The notes under the pieces: model-generated | Database searches by the model: none | What the model was told of the DNA's origin: nothing | The model's input: the letters and a program-made list of their open reading frames with translations, nothing else | NCBI GenBank assembly: GCA_025464735.1 | Contig: JAODMX010000043.1 | Span: 1-7,744, forward strand | Direction: 5' to 3' | Source: Frondihabitans sp. | GTDB lineage: Bacteria > Actinomycetota > Actinomycetes > Actinomycetales > Microbacteriaceae | Length of the DNA stretch: 7,744 nt | Shown: piece by piece, positions 1-5,531 of the stretch | How the letters are laid out: every line of letters starts with the position of its first letter | Numbering within the stretch: the stretch's first letter is position 1 | Position numbers and translations under genes: made by a program

Positions 1-892
1 CGAACTCGTTTCCGGCCCCCTCTTTTACGGCAACAAGGCGGGCCTGGGCCTCGGCGAGGGTGTCGTCCGACTGGGTGAGCGTGTACCGGGCGAGCACACC
101 GACGGTCGCCGAGTGGACGACGCCCAGCTGACGGGCCCCGCGTGGCGCGACGACGAGCGTCGGATCCGGAACCGCCTCTCCTCCCAGCAGCGCAGCGAAC
201 GCCGTTGCTGCCCGGCTCACCGCCGCGGTGCCTCGCAGGGAATAGGCGTTTGTCGGATCGTAGCGATCGCCGTCGACCATCAGCGCGCTGATGTTCGAGA
301 CGGAGCCGCTGGTGCGTGCCGATGCGCTCCAGGTCGGGAGTTGGGCGGGCCCGGCGAAGAGGCTCGAGTCGACCTCGAGGTGACGGATCGGGACTCCGAT
401 GAGTGCAGGATCCTGCGCCCGGCTCTCGAGGACCTGGTGCGCCAGCGCGTCCAGATGCGGCGCGTCGGGGTAGACGCTGTTCTGCCCGGTGGGCAGCCGG
501 GTGAGCGTCGGGTCGCCGCCGCCCACGAGGATGACGGTGTCGGGTCGGGCGCCCTCGACGACGCGGGTCGGGATGGTCGTGTCGGGCCCGAGCGCCGCGA
601 CGGCGGCCGCCATCGTGAGCACCTTCATCGTGCTGCCGGTCCGGGCGCCCTCGTCGGCGCGGACGGAGAGGAGCTCTCGGCCGGTCGCCACGTTGCGCGC
701 CTCCAGGTGGAGGGTGCCCACCCCCCAATGGTCGGTCAGGGCGGAGGACGTACACGACGACGGCGATGCGGTCGGTGAGGTCGACGCCTCGACGGGCGAG
801 GGCAGGATCCCGGTGGCCAGCAAGCCGGTCACCACCGCGGTCGCCGTAGCGGCGGCGATCGTCACGTTCAGTGCGCCCTTCTTCGTGGTCAT
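1..892 (-). CDS. dacB: D-Ala-D-Ala carboxypeptidase / PBP4 (DacB, peptidase S13 family), 3' end outside window
   Basis: Reading from 892 toward 1 gives 297 residues without a stop; the C-terminus, including the expected KTG motif, lies outside the window. Residues 1-37 look like a signal peptide or anchor: a KK pair, an Ala/Thr/Val/Leu-rich core, then a P-x-P-V-E-A-S stretch. The SxxK motif is S87-T-M-K90, followed by VLTMAAAV, and the family-typical VLVGGGDPTLT-like stretch is at about residues 121-131. The region of the second (SxN) motif reads S275-D-D277 followed by TLAEAQAR, so the usual Asn is Asp. In the family these enzymes trim or crosslink-edit peptidoglycan outside the membrane. 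SxxK-to-SxN spacing is 188 residues, against about 245 in E. coli PBP4, implying smaller inserted domains. The ATG is the first possible start, because an in-frame TAG sits four codons upstream (902-904). Family assignment is firm; full activity is uncertain because of the Asp. Confidence 0.9.
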   Translation of the reverse strand, partial: MTTKKGALNVTIAAATATAVVTGLLATGILPSPVEASTSPTASPSSCTSSALTDHWGVGTLHLEARNVATGRELLSVRADEGARTGSTMKVLTMAAAVAALGPDTTIPTRVVEGARPDTVILVGGGDPTLTRLPTGQNSVYPDAPHLDALAHQVLESRAQDPALIGVPIRHLEVDSSLFAGPAQLPTWSASARTSGSVSNISALMVDGDRYDPTNAYSLRGTAAVSRAATAFAALLGGEAVPDPTLVVAPRGARQLGVVHSATVGVLARYTLTQSDDTLAEAQARLVAVKEGAGNEF

Positions 893-898
893 GCATCG

Positions 899-904
899 AC
901 GCTA
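899..904 (-). promoter_or_regulatory. Candidate -10 box for a leaderless dacB-like transcript
   Basis: Read on the minus strand, TAGCGT fits the actinobacterial -10 pattern TANNNT and lies 6 nt before the A of the ATG at 892. No Shine-Dalgarno sequence precedes that ATG. This spacing is what a leaderless mRNA starting at the initiation codon would show, a common arrangement in Actinobacteria. I see no convincing -35 element, and TANNNT is a weak pattern, so this is tentative. Confidence 0.3.
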
Positions 905-936
905 GAAGCAGCACCGGGGCGCCGCCTCGTCCGCAG

Positions 937-974
937 GGACGGAAGCCCTGGCCCTCAGGACGAACCTTCCGTCC
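937..974. repeat. 9-bp perfect inverted repeat in the divergent intergenic region
   Basis: GGACGGAAG at 937-945 and its reverse complement CTTCCGTCC at 966-974 are separated by 20 nt. The repeat lies 45-82 nt upstream of the peptidase start, between that gene and the divergent exported-protein gene. It could be an operator or a hairpin; no known regulator site is recognised. Confidence 0.5.
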
Positions 975-1091
975 GCCCGGCGCCGTTGCCCCGCCCCCGC
1001 CTTGCCCAAGAAGTACGACTTGCTAGCCGAGCGACGAATGAGTTCCCCCTCGCCGCAGGAGCGCGTACTCGATCGCGGCGACCTCCGCAGT

Positions 1092-1120
1092 TTGCCTTGG
1101 AAGGAAGAACTCTGTATTTT
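1092..1120 (+). promoter_or_regulatory. Sigma70-like promoter for the exported-protein gene
   Basis: TTGCCT (1092-1097, 4 of 6 matches to TTGACA) and TATTTT (1115-1120, 4 of 6 matches to TATAAT) are separated by exactly 17 nt. Transcription would start near 1127 and leave a leader of about 29 nt before the GTG start at 1156. If so, the ATG at 1123 lies before the transcription start, which further favours the GTG. Confidence 0.4.
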
Positions 1121-1139
1121 CAATGTTCAATATTCAACG
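1119..1139 (+). repeat. Three tandem 7-bp repeats (TTCAAYR) at the promoter/leader
   Basis: TTCAATG (1119-1125), TTCAATA (1126-1132) and TTCAACG (1133-1139) follow each other directly, overlapping the end of the proposed -10 box and the expected transcription start. They form an AT-rich island in a GC-rich genome. They could be a repeated protein-binding site or a slippage-prone stretch controlling this gene pair; no known regulator is identified. Confidence 0.55.
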
Positions 1140-1145
1140 AAGAAT

Positions 1146-1151
1146 TGAGGA
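1146..1151 (+). promoter_or_regulatory. Ribosome binding site deciding the GTG start at 1156
   Basis: TGAGGA ends 4 nt before GTG 1156. The alternative in-frame ATG at 1123 has only an AAGGAAG about 15 nt upstream, which is too far. The GTG start also puts MKRTLAT, a proper positively charged signal-peptide beginning, at the N-terminus. Confidence 0.6.
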
Positions 1152-1155
1152 TATC

Positions 1156-1749
1156 GTGAAACGAACTCTCGCGACCATCGCAACCGCAACGCTCATTGCC
1201 CCGTCCGGAAGTACAGTGGCCCTCGCGCAAACCGGCTCGGCGCCAGCTTCGGAGAGTGGCGCCTTCTCGGCGGACGTCCCGATGACAGTGACCGGCTACG
1301 ACGTTCAGACCGCGGAGGCCAACGGTTATCGGATTGTCACGGACAGGGGCGGCAGACAATCCTCCGTTCCGATCACAGCCCGAGCGAAGCACGATGAGGA
1401 AGAGGCGATGGCGGATCGCAGCTTTGCCGACGGAACGTGCGGTCGGGCATCCCTCACAACGAAACCAATCGCTTCCCGCGGTGGAATCGCGATTGCAACC
1501 TCCTACAGCCTGACCAAGGGGCGGAAAAGCTTCGGCCACCTCTGGAAGGTGACTGGCCAGTCCCGACTCGGCACACCGTTTACCGAGTCGTTCAGCGGCG
1601 CTAACAATCTGGACAGCAGCTGGAGCGCCACTCACTTCCGCAGCCTTTATGGATTCAGCCACGGCACCAACAGCCTCGACCTCACGAATCACGCGAAGCT
1701 GACAAACGGGGGCATCTGCACGGCGAAGGTCGTCGTCAACTCATGGTGA
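1156..1749 (+). CDS. Exported protein of unknown function with two cysteines
   Basis: The product has 197 residues from the GTG start (208 if the ATG at 1123 is used). I do not recognise the family. Residues 1-24 form a Sec-type signal peptide: basic MKR, a short apolar stretch, and A22-L-A24 before a likely cut at Q25. The mature N-terminal part (about 25-94) is polar and ends in an acidic DEEE cluster near 80-83. The C-terminal part (about 95-197) starts and almost ends with the only cysteines, C95 and C188, which could form a disulfide outside the cell. It is rich in Ser, Gly, Thr and aromatics, suggesting beta structure, and carries about +8 net charge; the protein ends in N-S-W. Local GC is about 52-62%, below the neighbouring conserved genes, with more A/T-ending codons. 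Its stop overlaps the next gene's start, so the two are probably made together. Confidence 0.8.
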   Translation: MKRTLATIATATLIAPSGSTVALAQTGSAPASESGAFSADVPMTVTGYDVQTAEANGYRIVTDRGGRQSSVPITARAKHDEEEAMADRSFADGTCGRASLTTKPIASRGGIAIATSYSLTKGRKSFGHLWKVTGQSRLGTPFTESFSGANNLDSSWSATHFRSLYGFSHGTNSLDLTNHAKLTNGGICTAKVVVNSW

Positions 1750-2336
1750 GAACCGCAGCAGAGTGGCCGCCGGGCACAGGCATCGTGTTCGACGACTATG
1801 ACTACGAGCTCTATCCCTTGCTCTTCAGTCGATCCACCTGGCAACTCGACGTCGCTGTCTCGCTGCCGAGCAGCCTCTCCGTCGAACCCGAGGTCTCTCG
1901 GTCGCCCCCTCCCCACACCGACGAACTCGCTGAACTGTGGGGTGTCGCGTGGCGACGCCGAATGGCGCATCTGAGCGACTTCGACGACTTTGACGTCGAA
2001 CAGGAAGGCCTCGAGGCCTACTTTGCCGCATGGCGAACCATGCAGGCCTCCCTACCGCCACCGTGGCAGGACTCGACGGCCGAGTGGTTCGATGATGCCG
2101 CCTTCGCGACCTGGTCGACCGCAGTCTCCTCGGCCGCCGACACGAGCGTGAGGCCCGGAATCGAGAGCGCCGTCATCAACGCCTGCGAAGACGGCCTCCG
2201 GCACGTCACCCTCCTGCCCTTCGACGACCAGTACGCGAAACGAGTCAGTCGGCGGCGACTCGTGGTCTCGGGCCAGACTTGGAACGACGATGACGCCCTG
2301 ACCCGGTTCCTCAGCCGGAGGCCTCCCGCAGCCTGA
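1743..2336 (+). CDS. Acidic Trp-rich cytoplasmic protein of unknown function, coupled to the exported protein
   Basis: The product has 197 residues. No family is recognised, and there is no signal peptide or membrane segment. ATG 1743 overlaps the end of the upstream gene by 7 nt (ATG-G-TGA); GTG 1746 is an alternative start in the same frame. Only a distant GAAGG lies upstream, so translation probably depends on re-initiation after the exported-protein gene. Composition is unusual: 9 Trp, 31 Asp+Glu and 17 Lys+Arg (net about -14), one Cys (C148), a DDYDY stretch near 17-21 and a DFDDFD stretch near 79-84. Tight coupling of an exported protein to a soluble acidic one is seen in effector-immunity or export-chaperone pairs. 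That is only a contextual suggestion here; an unrelated housekeeping role remains possible. Confidence 0.75.
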   Translation: MVRTAAEWPPGTGIVFDDYDYELYPLLFSRSTWQLDVAVSLPSSLSVEPEVSRSPPPHTDELAELWGVAWRRRMAHLSDFDDFDVEQEGLEAYFAAWRTMQASLPPPWQDSTAEWFDDAAFATWSTAVSSAADTSVRPGIESAVINACEDGLRHVTLLPFDDQYAKRVSRRRLVVSGQTWNDDDALTRFLSRRPPAA

Positions 2337-2362
2337 TGTCCAGCCGCGTCGCGCGAGAGACG

Positions 2363-2707
2363 TCAGCCAGCGGTGACGTAGACCTTGCGGAGCGTCGCGT
2401 GGACGGTCCAGGTCGTGCGACTGCCGGCCGTGAGGCGCACGAGAGAACCCGGGCCGATCTCGACGGGCTGCTCGCCGTCGATCTCGATCGTCGCCGAACC
2501 GGAGAGCACAATGAAGACCTCGTCCTCCTCCACGTCGCGGCTCGCGCCGACGGTCATCTCCCACACGCCGACACTCGTGCCCCCGGGGCCTTCGAACACC
2601 TCGGTGAAGCCGGCGCGCGGGGCTCCAGACGCGACCTCGGCCGCGTCGACGGCTTCGAGCTGAATGGACACGGCACGCGCATCGTGGGCCGAGATGACGT
2701 CGCTCAT
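2363..2707 (-). CDS. Cupin-domain protein, DUF861 (Cupin_3) type
   Basis: The product is a 114-residue single-domain protein. Residues 45-112 show the Cupin_3 pattern: GVWEMTVG, then an acidic EEDE before VFIVLSG, a turn at IDGE, GPGSLVRLTAG, and the closing W-T-V-H...R-K-V-Y-V-T. The classical cupin HxH metal motif is absent; E60, E61, E63 and H103 are the only obvious ligand candidates, as is common in this subfamily. The function of stand-alone members is mostly unknown (small-molecule binding or isomerase/hydrolase roles). The start is ATG 2707: it overlaps the upstream NmrA-like stop as ATGA and has GGAG 6 nt before it (2714-2717). ATGs at 2719 and 2737 would extend further into the upstream gene and are less likely. 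Expression should follow the NmrA-like gene. Confidence 0.85.
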   Translation of the reverse strand: MSDVISAHDARAVSIQLEAVDAAEVASGAPRAGFTEVFEGPGGTSVGVWEMTVGASRDVEEDEVFIVLSGSATIEIDGEQPVEIGPGSLVRLTAGSRTTWTVHATLRKVYVTAG

Positions 2708-3582
2708 GCTTTGCTCCATGACGCCTGGGCGAGCCACGCTTCCGTGTCGAGCACGTCGGGGTCAAGACTGCGGGTCAGCTCGAAATCGGCCTGGTAGGCG
2801 GACGGGCCAGCGAACCACTCGAACATCCGGGTCATGTCGTCATTGCCGGCGAGCACCGCGATCGGCAGCGCTTCGTAACGAGCCGGCAGCCCGATCTGAC
2901 GCCCGAACACCTCAGCGATCTGCGACCCGGTGAGTTCGTCGCCGCCGATCTCGACGGCGCCGTTGACCTTCGACGGGTCGAGCAGGATGGCCGTGGCCAC
3001 CCGGCCGATGTCTTCGACGGCCACCATCTGCAGCAGGATCCCGTCGGGGAGCGGCTGCCTCAGCACAATCTCGCCGCCCTCCGCCTTGGTGTTCAGAAGG
3101 TTGTCGAGGAAGAAGACCGGGCGGACGAACGCCGAAGCGATGTCGAGCGCCTCGATGTACTCCTCGACTCGGCGCTTGCTCTCGAAGTGCGGGATTCCCG
3201 TGTTGCGCTCCGCTCCGCCGACCGAGCTGTAGAGCAAGAATGAGACGCCGGCCGCGACCGCGGCATCCGCGATGACGTGCCCCTGGGCGATCTCGCCCTC
3301 GACCCCGTCCGGGCCGCCGGGAGTGGTCATGGCGAAGACTTTCGTCGCGCCGGTGAACGCTGAGCGGACACTGTCGGGGTCGGTCAGGTCCGCCGCGACG
3401 ACCTCCACACCAAGAGCCGCGAGCGCCTTCGCAGCGTCGCTGTCGACGCTGCGGGTGAGCCCTCGAACGGTGGCCCCGGCTGCGAGCAGGGCTCGGGCGG
3501 TCGCGCCACCCTGCTGGCCGGTGGCGCCGACGACGGCGATGATCTCGGCTGATCCGGATCCTGAGGGGGAACTGTCTGTCAT
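2704..3582 (-). CDS. NmrA-like (HSCARG-type) NAD(P)-binding Rossmann protein
   Basis: The product has 292 residues, a normal length for NmrA/HSCARG atypical short-chain dehydrogenases. The N-terminal dinucleotide motif is V-V-G-A-T-G-Q-Q-G-G at residues 17-26, and R44 after the second strand suits NADP(H) phosphate binding. Further family landmarks are D65-L-T-D, the YSSVGGAE stretch (118-125), and PHFESKRRVEEYI (131-143) with K136. A C-terminal substrate lobe follows. Relatives act as NADP(H)-responsive regulators or as quinone/nitroreductase-like enzymes, so the substrate cannot be named. The protein contains no cysteine. ATG 3582 has GAGG (3590-3593) at 7 nt spacing. The gene is divergent from the MarR regulator and overlaps the cupin gene by 4 nt, so the pair is likely one transcript under MarR control. 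Confidence 0.9.
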   Translation of the reverse strand: MTDSSPSGSGSAEIIAVVGATGQQGGATARALLAAGATVRGLTRSVDSDAAKALAALGVEVVAADLTDPDSVRSAFTGATKVFAMTTPGGPDGVEGEIAQGHVIADAAVAAGVSFLLYSSVGGAERNTGIPHFESKRRVEEYIEALDIASAFVRPVFFLDNLLNTKAEGGEIVLRQPLPDGILLQMVAVEDIGRVATAILLDPSKVNGAVEIGGDELTGSQIAEVFGRQIGLPARYEALPIAVLAGNDDMTRMFEWFAGPSAYQADFELTRSLDPDVLDTEAWLAQASWSKA

Positions 3583-3619
3583 GGTGGAACCTCACTTGTC
3601 GTGTTGTGAACGGTACGCT

Positions 3620-3642
3620 GATTAAACGTTAGCCGACTAAAG
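3620..3642. promoter_or_regulatory. Candidate MarR operator in the divergent NmrA-like/marR region
   Basis: TTAG and CTAA half-sites form the imperfect palindrome TTAGCCGACTAA at 3629-3640. In addition, GATTAAA (3620-3626) and GACTAAA (3635-3641) are near-identical direct repeats spaced 15 bp apart. On the minus strand, TTTAAT (3626-3621) is a good -10 match (5 of 6) for the NmrA-like gene, so a protein bound here could block it. MarR proteins typically bind palindromes in such divergent gaps and repress both sides. The exact promoter start sites cannot be fixed from the sequence. Confidence 0.5.
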
Positions 3643-3651
3643 ATATTCCCC

Positions 3652-3656
3652 GGAGG
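3652..3656 (+). promoter_or_regulatory. Strong ribosome binding site for the GTG start of the MarR gene
   Basis: GGAGG lies 5 nt before GTG 3662. This supports that start over the in-frame ATG at codon 15, which has no such site. Confidence 0.7.
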
Positions 3657-3661
3657 ATGCC

Positions 3662-4132
3662 GTGACTTCTGCCACCGACGCAGCCGACGTCGACCCGGCC
3701 GGCATGGGCGGCGAGTTCAGCTCCCTGATCCCCGTCATCGCCCGCGAGCACCGCTCGCTCGCGGCCGCGCTCCTCCGCGACTACGGCCTCTACCCCGGCC
3801 AGGAGCTCCTCCTCCAATATCTTTGGGCAGAGGAGCCGCGGCTCCAGAGCGACCTGGCGCGCCTTCTCGAAATCGAAGCCCCCACCGCAACGAAGATGCT
3901 GCAGCGAATGGAGGCTGCCGGCCTGCTGTCGCGCTCGAAGTCCCCCGACGACGCCCGACAGATGCTCGTCCGCCTCACCGAAGACGGCCGCGCGCTGCGC
4001 GAACCAATCCGCGCGATCTGGGAACAGCTCGAGCGGGGCACAACGGCGACGCTCAGCGCAGCCGAGCAGCGCGAACTCGCGCGTCTGCTGCGCAAGGTGC
4101 GGGCGGCCGTTGCTGAGTCGCGCGCGGGCTGA
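3662..4132 (+). CDS. MarR-family transcriptional regulator
   Basis: The product has 156 residues, within the usual MarR range. Residues 20-55 form the N-terminal dimerisation helices. The winged helix-turn-helix covers about 62-109: QSDLARLL (62-69), a recognition helix around 72-85 (APTATKMLQRME), AAGLLSR, then the wing with S94-P-D-D-A-R-Q and MLVRLTEDGR. The C-terminal helices (about 112-154) complete the dimer. No cysteine is present, so thiol oxidation of the OhrR type is excluded; small-molecule binding is the likely signal. The probable targets are its own promoter and the divergent NmrA-like/cupin genes 79 bp away. The GTG start is supported by GGAGG. The ligand is unknown. Confidence 0.92.
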   Translation: MTSATDAADVDPAGMGGEFSSLIPVIAREHRSLAAALLRDYGLYPGQELLLQYLWAEEPRLQSDLARLLEIEAPTATKMLQRMEAAGLLSRSKSPDDARQMLVRLTEDGRALREPIRAIWEQLERGTTATLSAAEQRELARLLRKVRAAVAESRAG

Positions 4133-4160
4133 CGCGCACGTGCCCCGCGCTCTGCTCTGT

Positions 4161-4181
4161 GCCCTGCGCCCTGCGCCCCGC
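4161..4181 (+). repeat. Three 7-bp tandem repeats after the MarR gene
   Basis: GCCCTGC, GCCCTGC and GCCCCGC (one mismatch) follow each other immediately in front of the long inverted repeat at 4177-4268, overlapping its left arm. This is probably a simple low-complexity repeat; no function is evident. Confidence 0.5.
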
Positions 4182-4268
4182 GCAAAACGAAGGAGATTCT
4201 CGCGCCCGCCACCCAGAGCCGCCGGCGCCCAGCCCGCCGGACAGCGTGCGTCCTTCGTTTTGCTCGGG
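4177..4268. repeat. Long nested inverted repeat between convergent genes; possible bidirectional terminator or palindromic repeat element
   Basis: The left arm 4182-4194 (GCAAAACGAAGGA) and right arm 4251-4263 (TCCTTCGTTTTGC) pair perfectly over 13 bp. After one mismatch, four more pairs extend the arms to 4177 and 4268. The 56-nt interior carries its own hairpin, CCGGCG (4222-4227) with CGCCGG (4235-4240) and a 7-nt loop. The element fills most of the gap between the MarR stop (4132) and the Dabb-protein stop (4277), which suits two-way transcription termination. However, there is only a 4-T run inside each arm and no proper U-tract after the stem. The sharp arms and compact size also resemble a REP- or MITE-like dispersed repeat. 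Confidence 0.65.
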
Positions 4269-4276
4269 CAGGCGCG

Positions 4277-4720
4277 TCAGACGCCGCTGTCGTCGGGGTC
4301 GGCGAAGTCGAAGACGAGCACACCCTCGGCACCGGGCGCGAGGAGCGGGCCCACGAATCGCTTGAATGCCGCATGCTCGTGGTCGAAGCACGCGGGGTCC
4401 GACACGATCGGCTCTCCGACGTAGAAGTTGCGATCGCCCTCCGAGGCGAAGGTCACGATGAAGCCGAGTTCGAAGTCATGCCCGGCGCCCTCACCGCTCG
4501 ACTGCGAGCCCGCCACGATGTCGACGATGTAGGGCTCGCCATCGTGCCGCAGCGATCCCTGCAACGAGGTGAGCTGGCGCACGACTTCGAGTCGATCGGC
4601 GGGAGTGGCGTCGGCCCGGAGCCGAAACAGCACGATGTGCCGAACGACTCCGGGTCGATAGTGGCGCGCGGTGAACTCGTGCACACCGACCGCCGACAGC
4701 TGTTCTGACAACTCATCCAT
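4277..4720 (-). CDS. Dabb (stress-responsive A/B barrel) domain protein
   Basis: The product has 147 residues. The Dabb ferredoxin-like fold spans about 25-127: VVRHIVLFRLR at 25-35 (the typical H-x-V-x-F-K/R start), helix 1 around 39-52, the DFELGFIVTF strand (82-91), FYVGEPIVSDP (99-109), and F112-D-H-E-H-AAFKRFV, matching the family's closing Y..hp.H..f pattern. Family members are small dimers; some bind or transform ring compounds, many have no known role. It is the last gene of the sugar operon, 73 nt after the ThuA-like gene. ATG 4720 has AAGGAG 12 nt upstream (4733-4738), a long spacing, so the start is less certain. A GTG at codon 13 is the alternative, with no visible ribosome site. 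A link to the glycoside pathway is inferred only from position. Confidence 0.8.
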   Translation of the reverse strand: MDELSEQLSAVGVHEFTARHYRPGVVRHIVLFRLRADATPADRLEVVRQLTSLQGSLRHDGEPYIVDIVAGSQSSGEGAGHDFELGFIVTFASEGDRNFYVGEPIVSDPACFDHEHAAFKRFVGPLLAPGAEGVLVFDFADPDDSGV

Positions 4721-4740
4721 ACGAGCAGCCTGCTCCTTCT

Positions 4741-4774
4741 GTCGGCGCAGTGGCGAATGTCAGCGCAGTGGCGA
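4741..4774. repeat. Direct repeat, 16 nt with 18-nt period, between the ThuA-like and Dabb genes
   Basis: GTCGGCGCAGTGGCGA (4741-4756) and GTCAGCGCAGTGGCGA (4759-4774) match at 15 of 16 positions. They lie in the 73-nt non-coding spacer just upstream of the Dabb gene's ribosome site. This may be a recent tandem duplication or a paired protein-binding site. Confidence 0.6.
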
Positions 4775-4778
4775 GCCT

Positions 4779-4792
4779 GCCGGCGCGCCGGC
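4779..4792. repeat. 14-bp perfect palindrome just after the ThuA-like stop codon
   Basis: GCCGGCGCGCCGGC is identical on both strands and ends one base before the TAG stop of the ThuA-like gene (4794-4796). In RNA it could form a 5-bp GC stem with a CGCG loop. It could stabilise the 3' end of the upstream message or weaken read-through into the Dabb gene; there is no U-tract, so it is not a standard terminator. Confidence 0.5.
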
Positions 4793-4793
4793 G

Positions 4794-5531
4794 CTACGCG
4801 ACGAACCAGTCGCGCGGGTGCTGGTCGGCCGTGAGGTCGCGGCGCGGCGCCCGCGGGCCGGCCCAGGTCGCGGCGTTCGCCAGCACGCGCTGAATGTCGG
4901 GGTGGTGGTAGACGGGGTACTCCTGGTCGCCTGGCGAGAAGTAGAAGACGCGTCCGAGGCCGCGGTGGTACGCCACGCCGGAGCGGAACACCTCGCCGCC
5001 CTCGAAGGTCGAGAGGAAGATCTCTTCGTCCGGCACCGGAATGTCGAAAAACTCGCCGTACATCTCCTGCCGCGGAATCTGGATCGGGTGCGGCACTCCC
5101 TCGGCGATCGGGTGGCCGGGCGCGATCGTCCAGACGAGTTCGCGTTCGCCGTCGTTCCGCCACTTCAGGGAGCAGGTGGTCCCCATCAGGCGCTTGAATA
5201 CCTTCGAGTAGTGCCCCGAGTGCAGCACAACGAGCCCCATGCCGGCGTGAACGTGCCTCACGACCCGCTCGACAACCTCGTCGCTCACCTGGTCGTGGGC
5301 GATGTGGCCCCACCAGAACAGCACGTCGGTGTCGGTGAGTGCCTCCTCGGTGAGCCCGTGTTCAGGATCCTGCAGGGTCGCCGTCGACACGGACGCCGCC
5401 TCGCCGAGATGCTCCCGCAGTCCTGCGGCCACGACCTGGTGGATGCCGTCCGGGTAGTTCTCGACCACGACGGCGTCGCCACGGGTCTCGTGGATGTATT
5501 CGTTCCAGACGCGGATGCGCAACGGGCTCAT
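4794..5531 (-). CDS. thuA: ThuA-like protein (trehalose utilisation family)
   Basis: The product has 245 residues, the usual length for ThuA, with a class-I glutamine-amidotransferase-like flavodoxin fold. Visible family signatures are V-W-N-E-Y-I-H-E (8-15), YPDGIH (26-31), D69[11 protein letters not shown] (69-80), G97[13 protein letters not shown] (97-110), the GTTCSLKWR stretch (117-125), [10 protein letters not shown] (156-165), GGEVFRSG (178-185) and [11 protein letters not shown] (196-206). In rhizobia, ThuA acts with the dehydrogenase ThuB in catabolism of trehalose and related disaccharides via 3-keto intermediates; the conserved His and Trp residues line the putative active site. 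ATG 5531 overlaps the upstream dehydrogenase stop as ATGA, with GGAGAGG 4 nt before it (5536-5542), so the two are translationally coupled. The neighbouring glucosidase supports a glycoside role. The substrate is not shown by the sequence. Confidence 0.9.
   Translation of the reverse strand: MSPLRIRVWNEYIHETRGDAVVVENYPDGIHQVVAAGLREHLGEAASVSTATLQDPEHGLTEEALTDTDVLFWWGHIAHDQVSDEVVERVVRHVHAGMGLVVLHSGHYSKVFKRLMGTTCSLKWRNDGERELVWTIAPGHPIAEGVPHPIQIPRQEMYGEFFDIPVPDEEIFLSTFEGGEVFRSGVAYHRGLGRVFYFSPGDQEYPVYHHPDIQRVLANAATWAGPRAPRRDLTADQHPRDWFVA

Noticed and set aside
902..1123. A 73-codon minus-strand open frame in the divergent gap
   Set aside because: It has no ribosome site, an Arg/Ser-rich shadow composition, and would occupy the promoter region of the exported-protein gene.
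1123..1155. ATG 1123 as the start of the exported protein
   Set aside because: It would place an acidic, non-signal-like 11-residue extension before MKRTLAT, its ribosome site is too far away, and the predicted transcript starts after it.
1156..1749. Exported protein as a lactococcin 972-like bacteriocin (ends in Trp, signal peptide, overlapping partner)
   Set aside because: It is much longer, has two cysteines, and lacks the Gly/Trp/Tyr spacing of that family; the partner has no membrane segments, unlike the usual transport/immunity genes.
2337..2362. Terminator between the convergent acidic-protein and cupin genes
   Set aside because: The 26-nt gap has no stem of useful length and no T-run.
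2052..2765. A 237-codon minus-strand open frame spanning the end of the acidic-protein gene and the cupin gene
   Set aside because: It crosses a convergent gene boundary, is highly Arg-rich, and is in a different frame from the convincing cupin.
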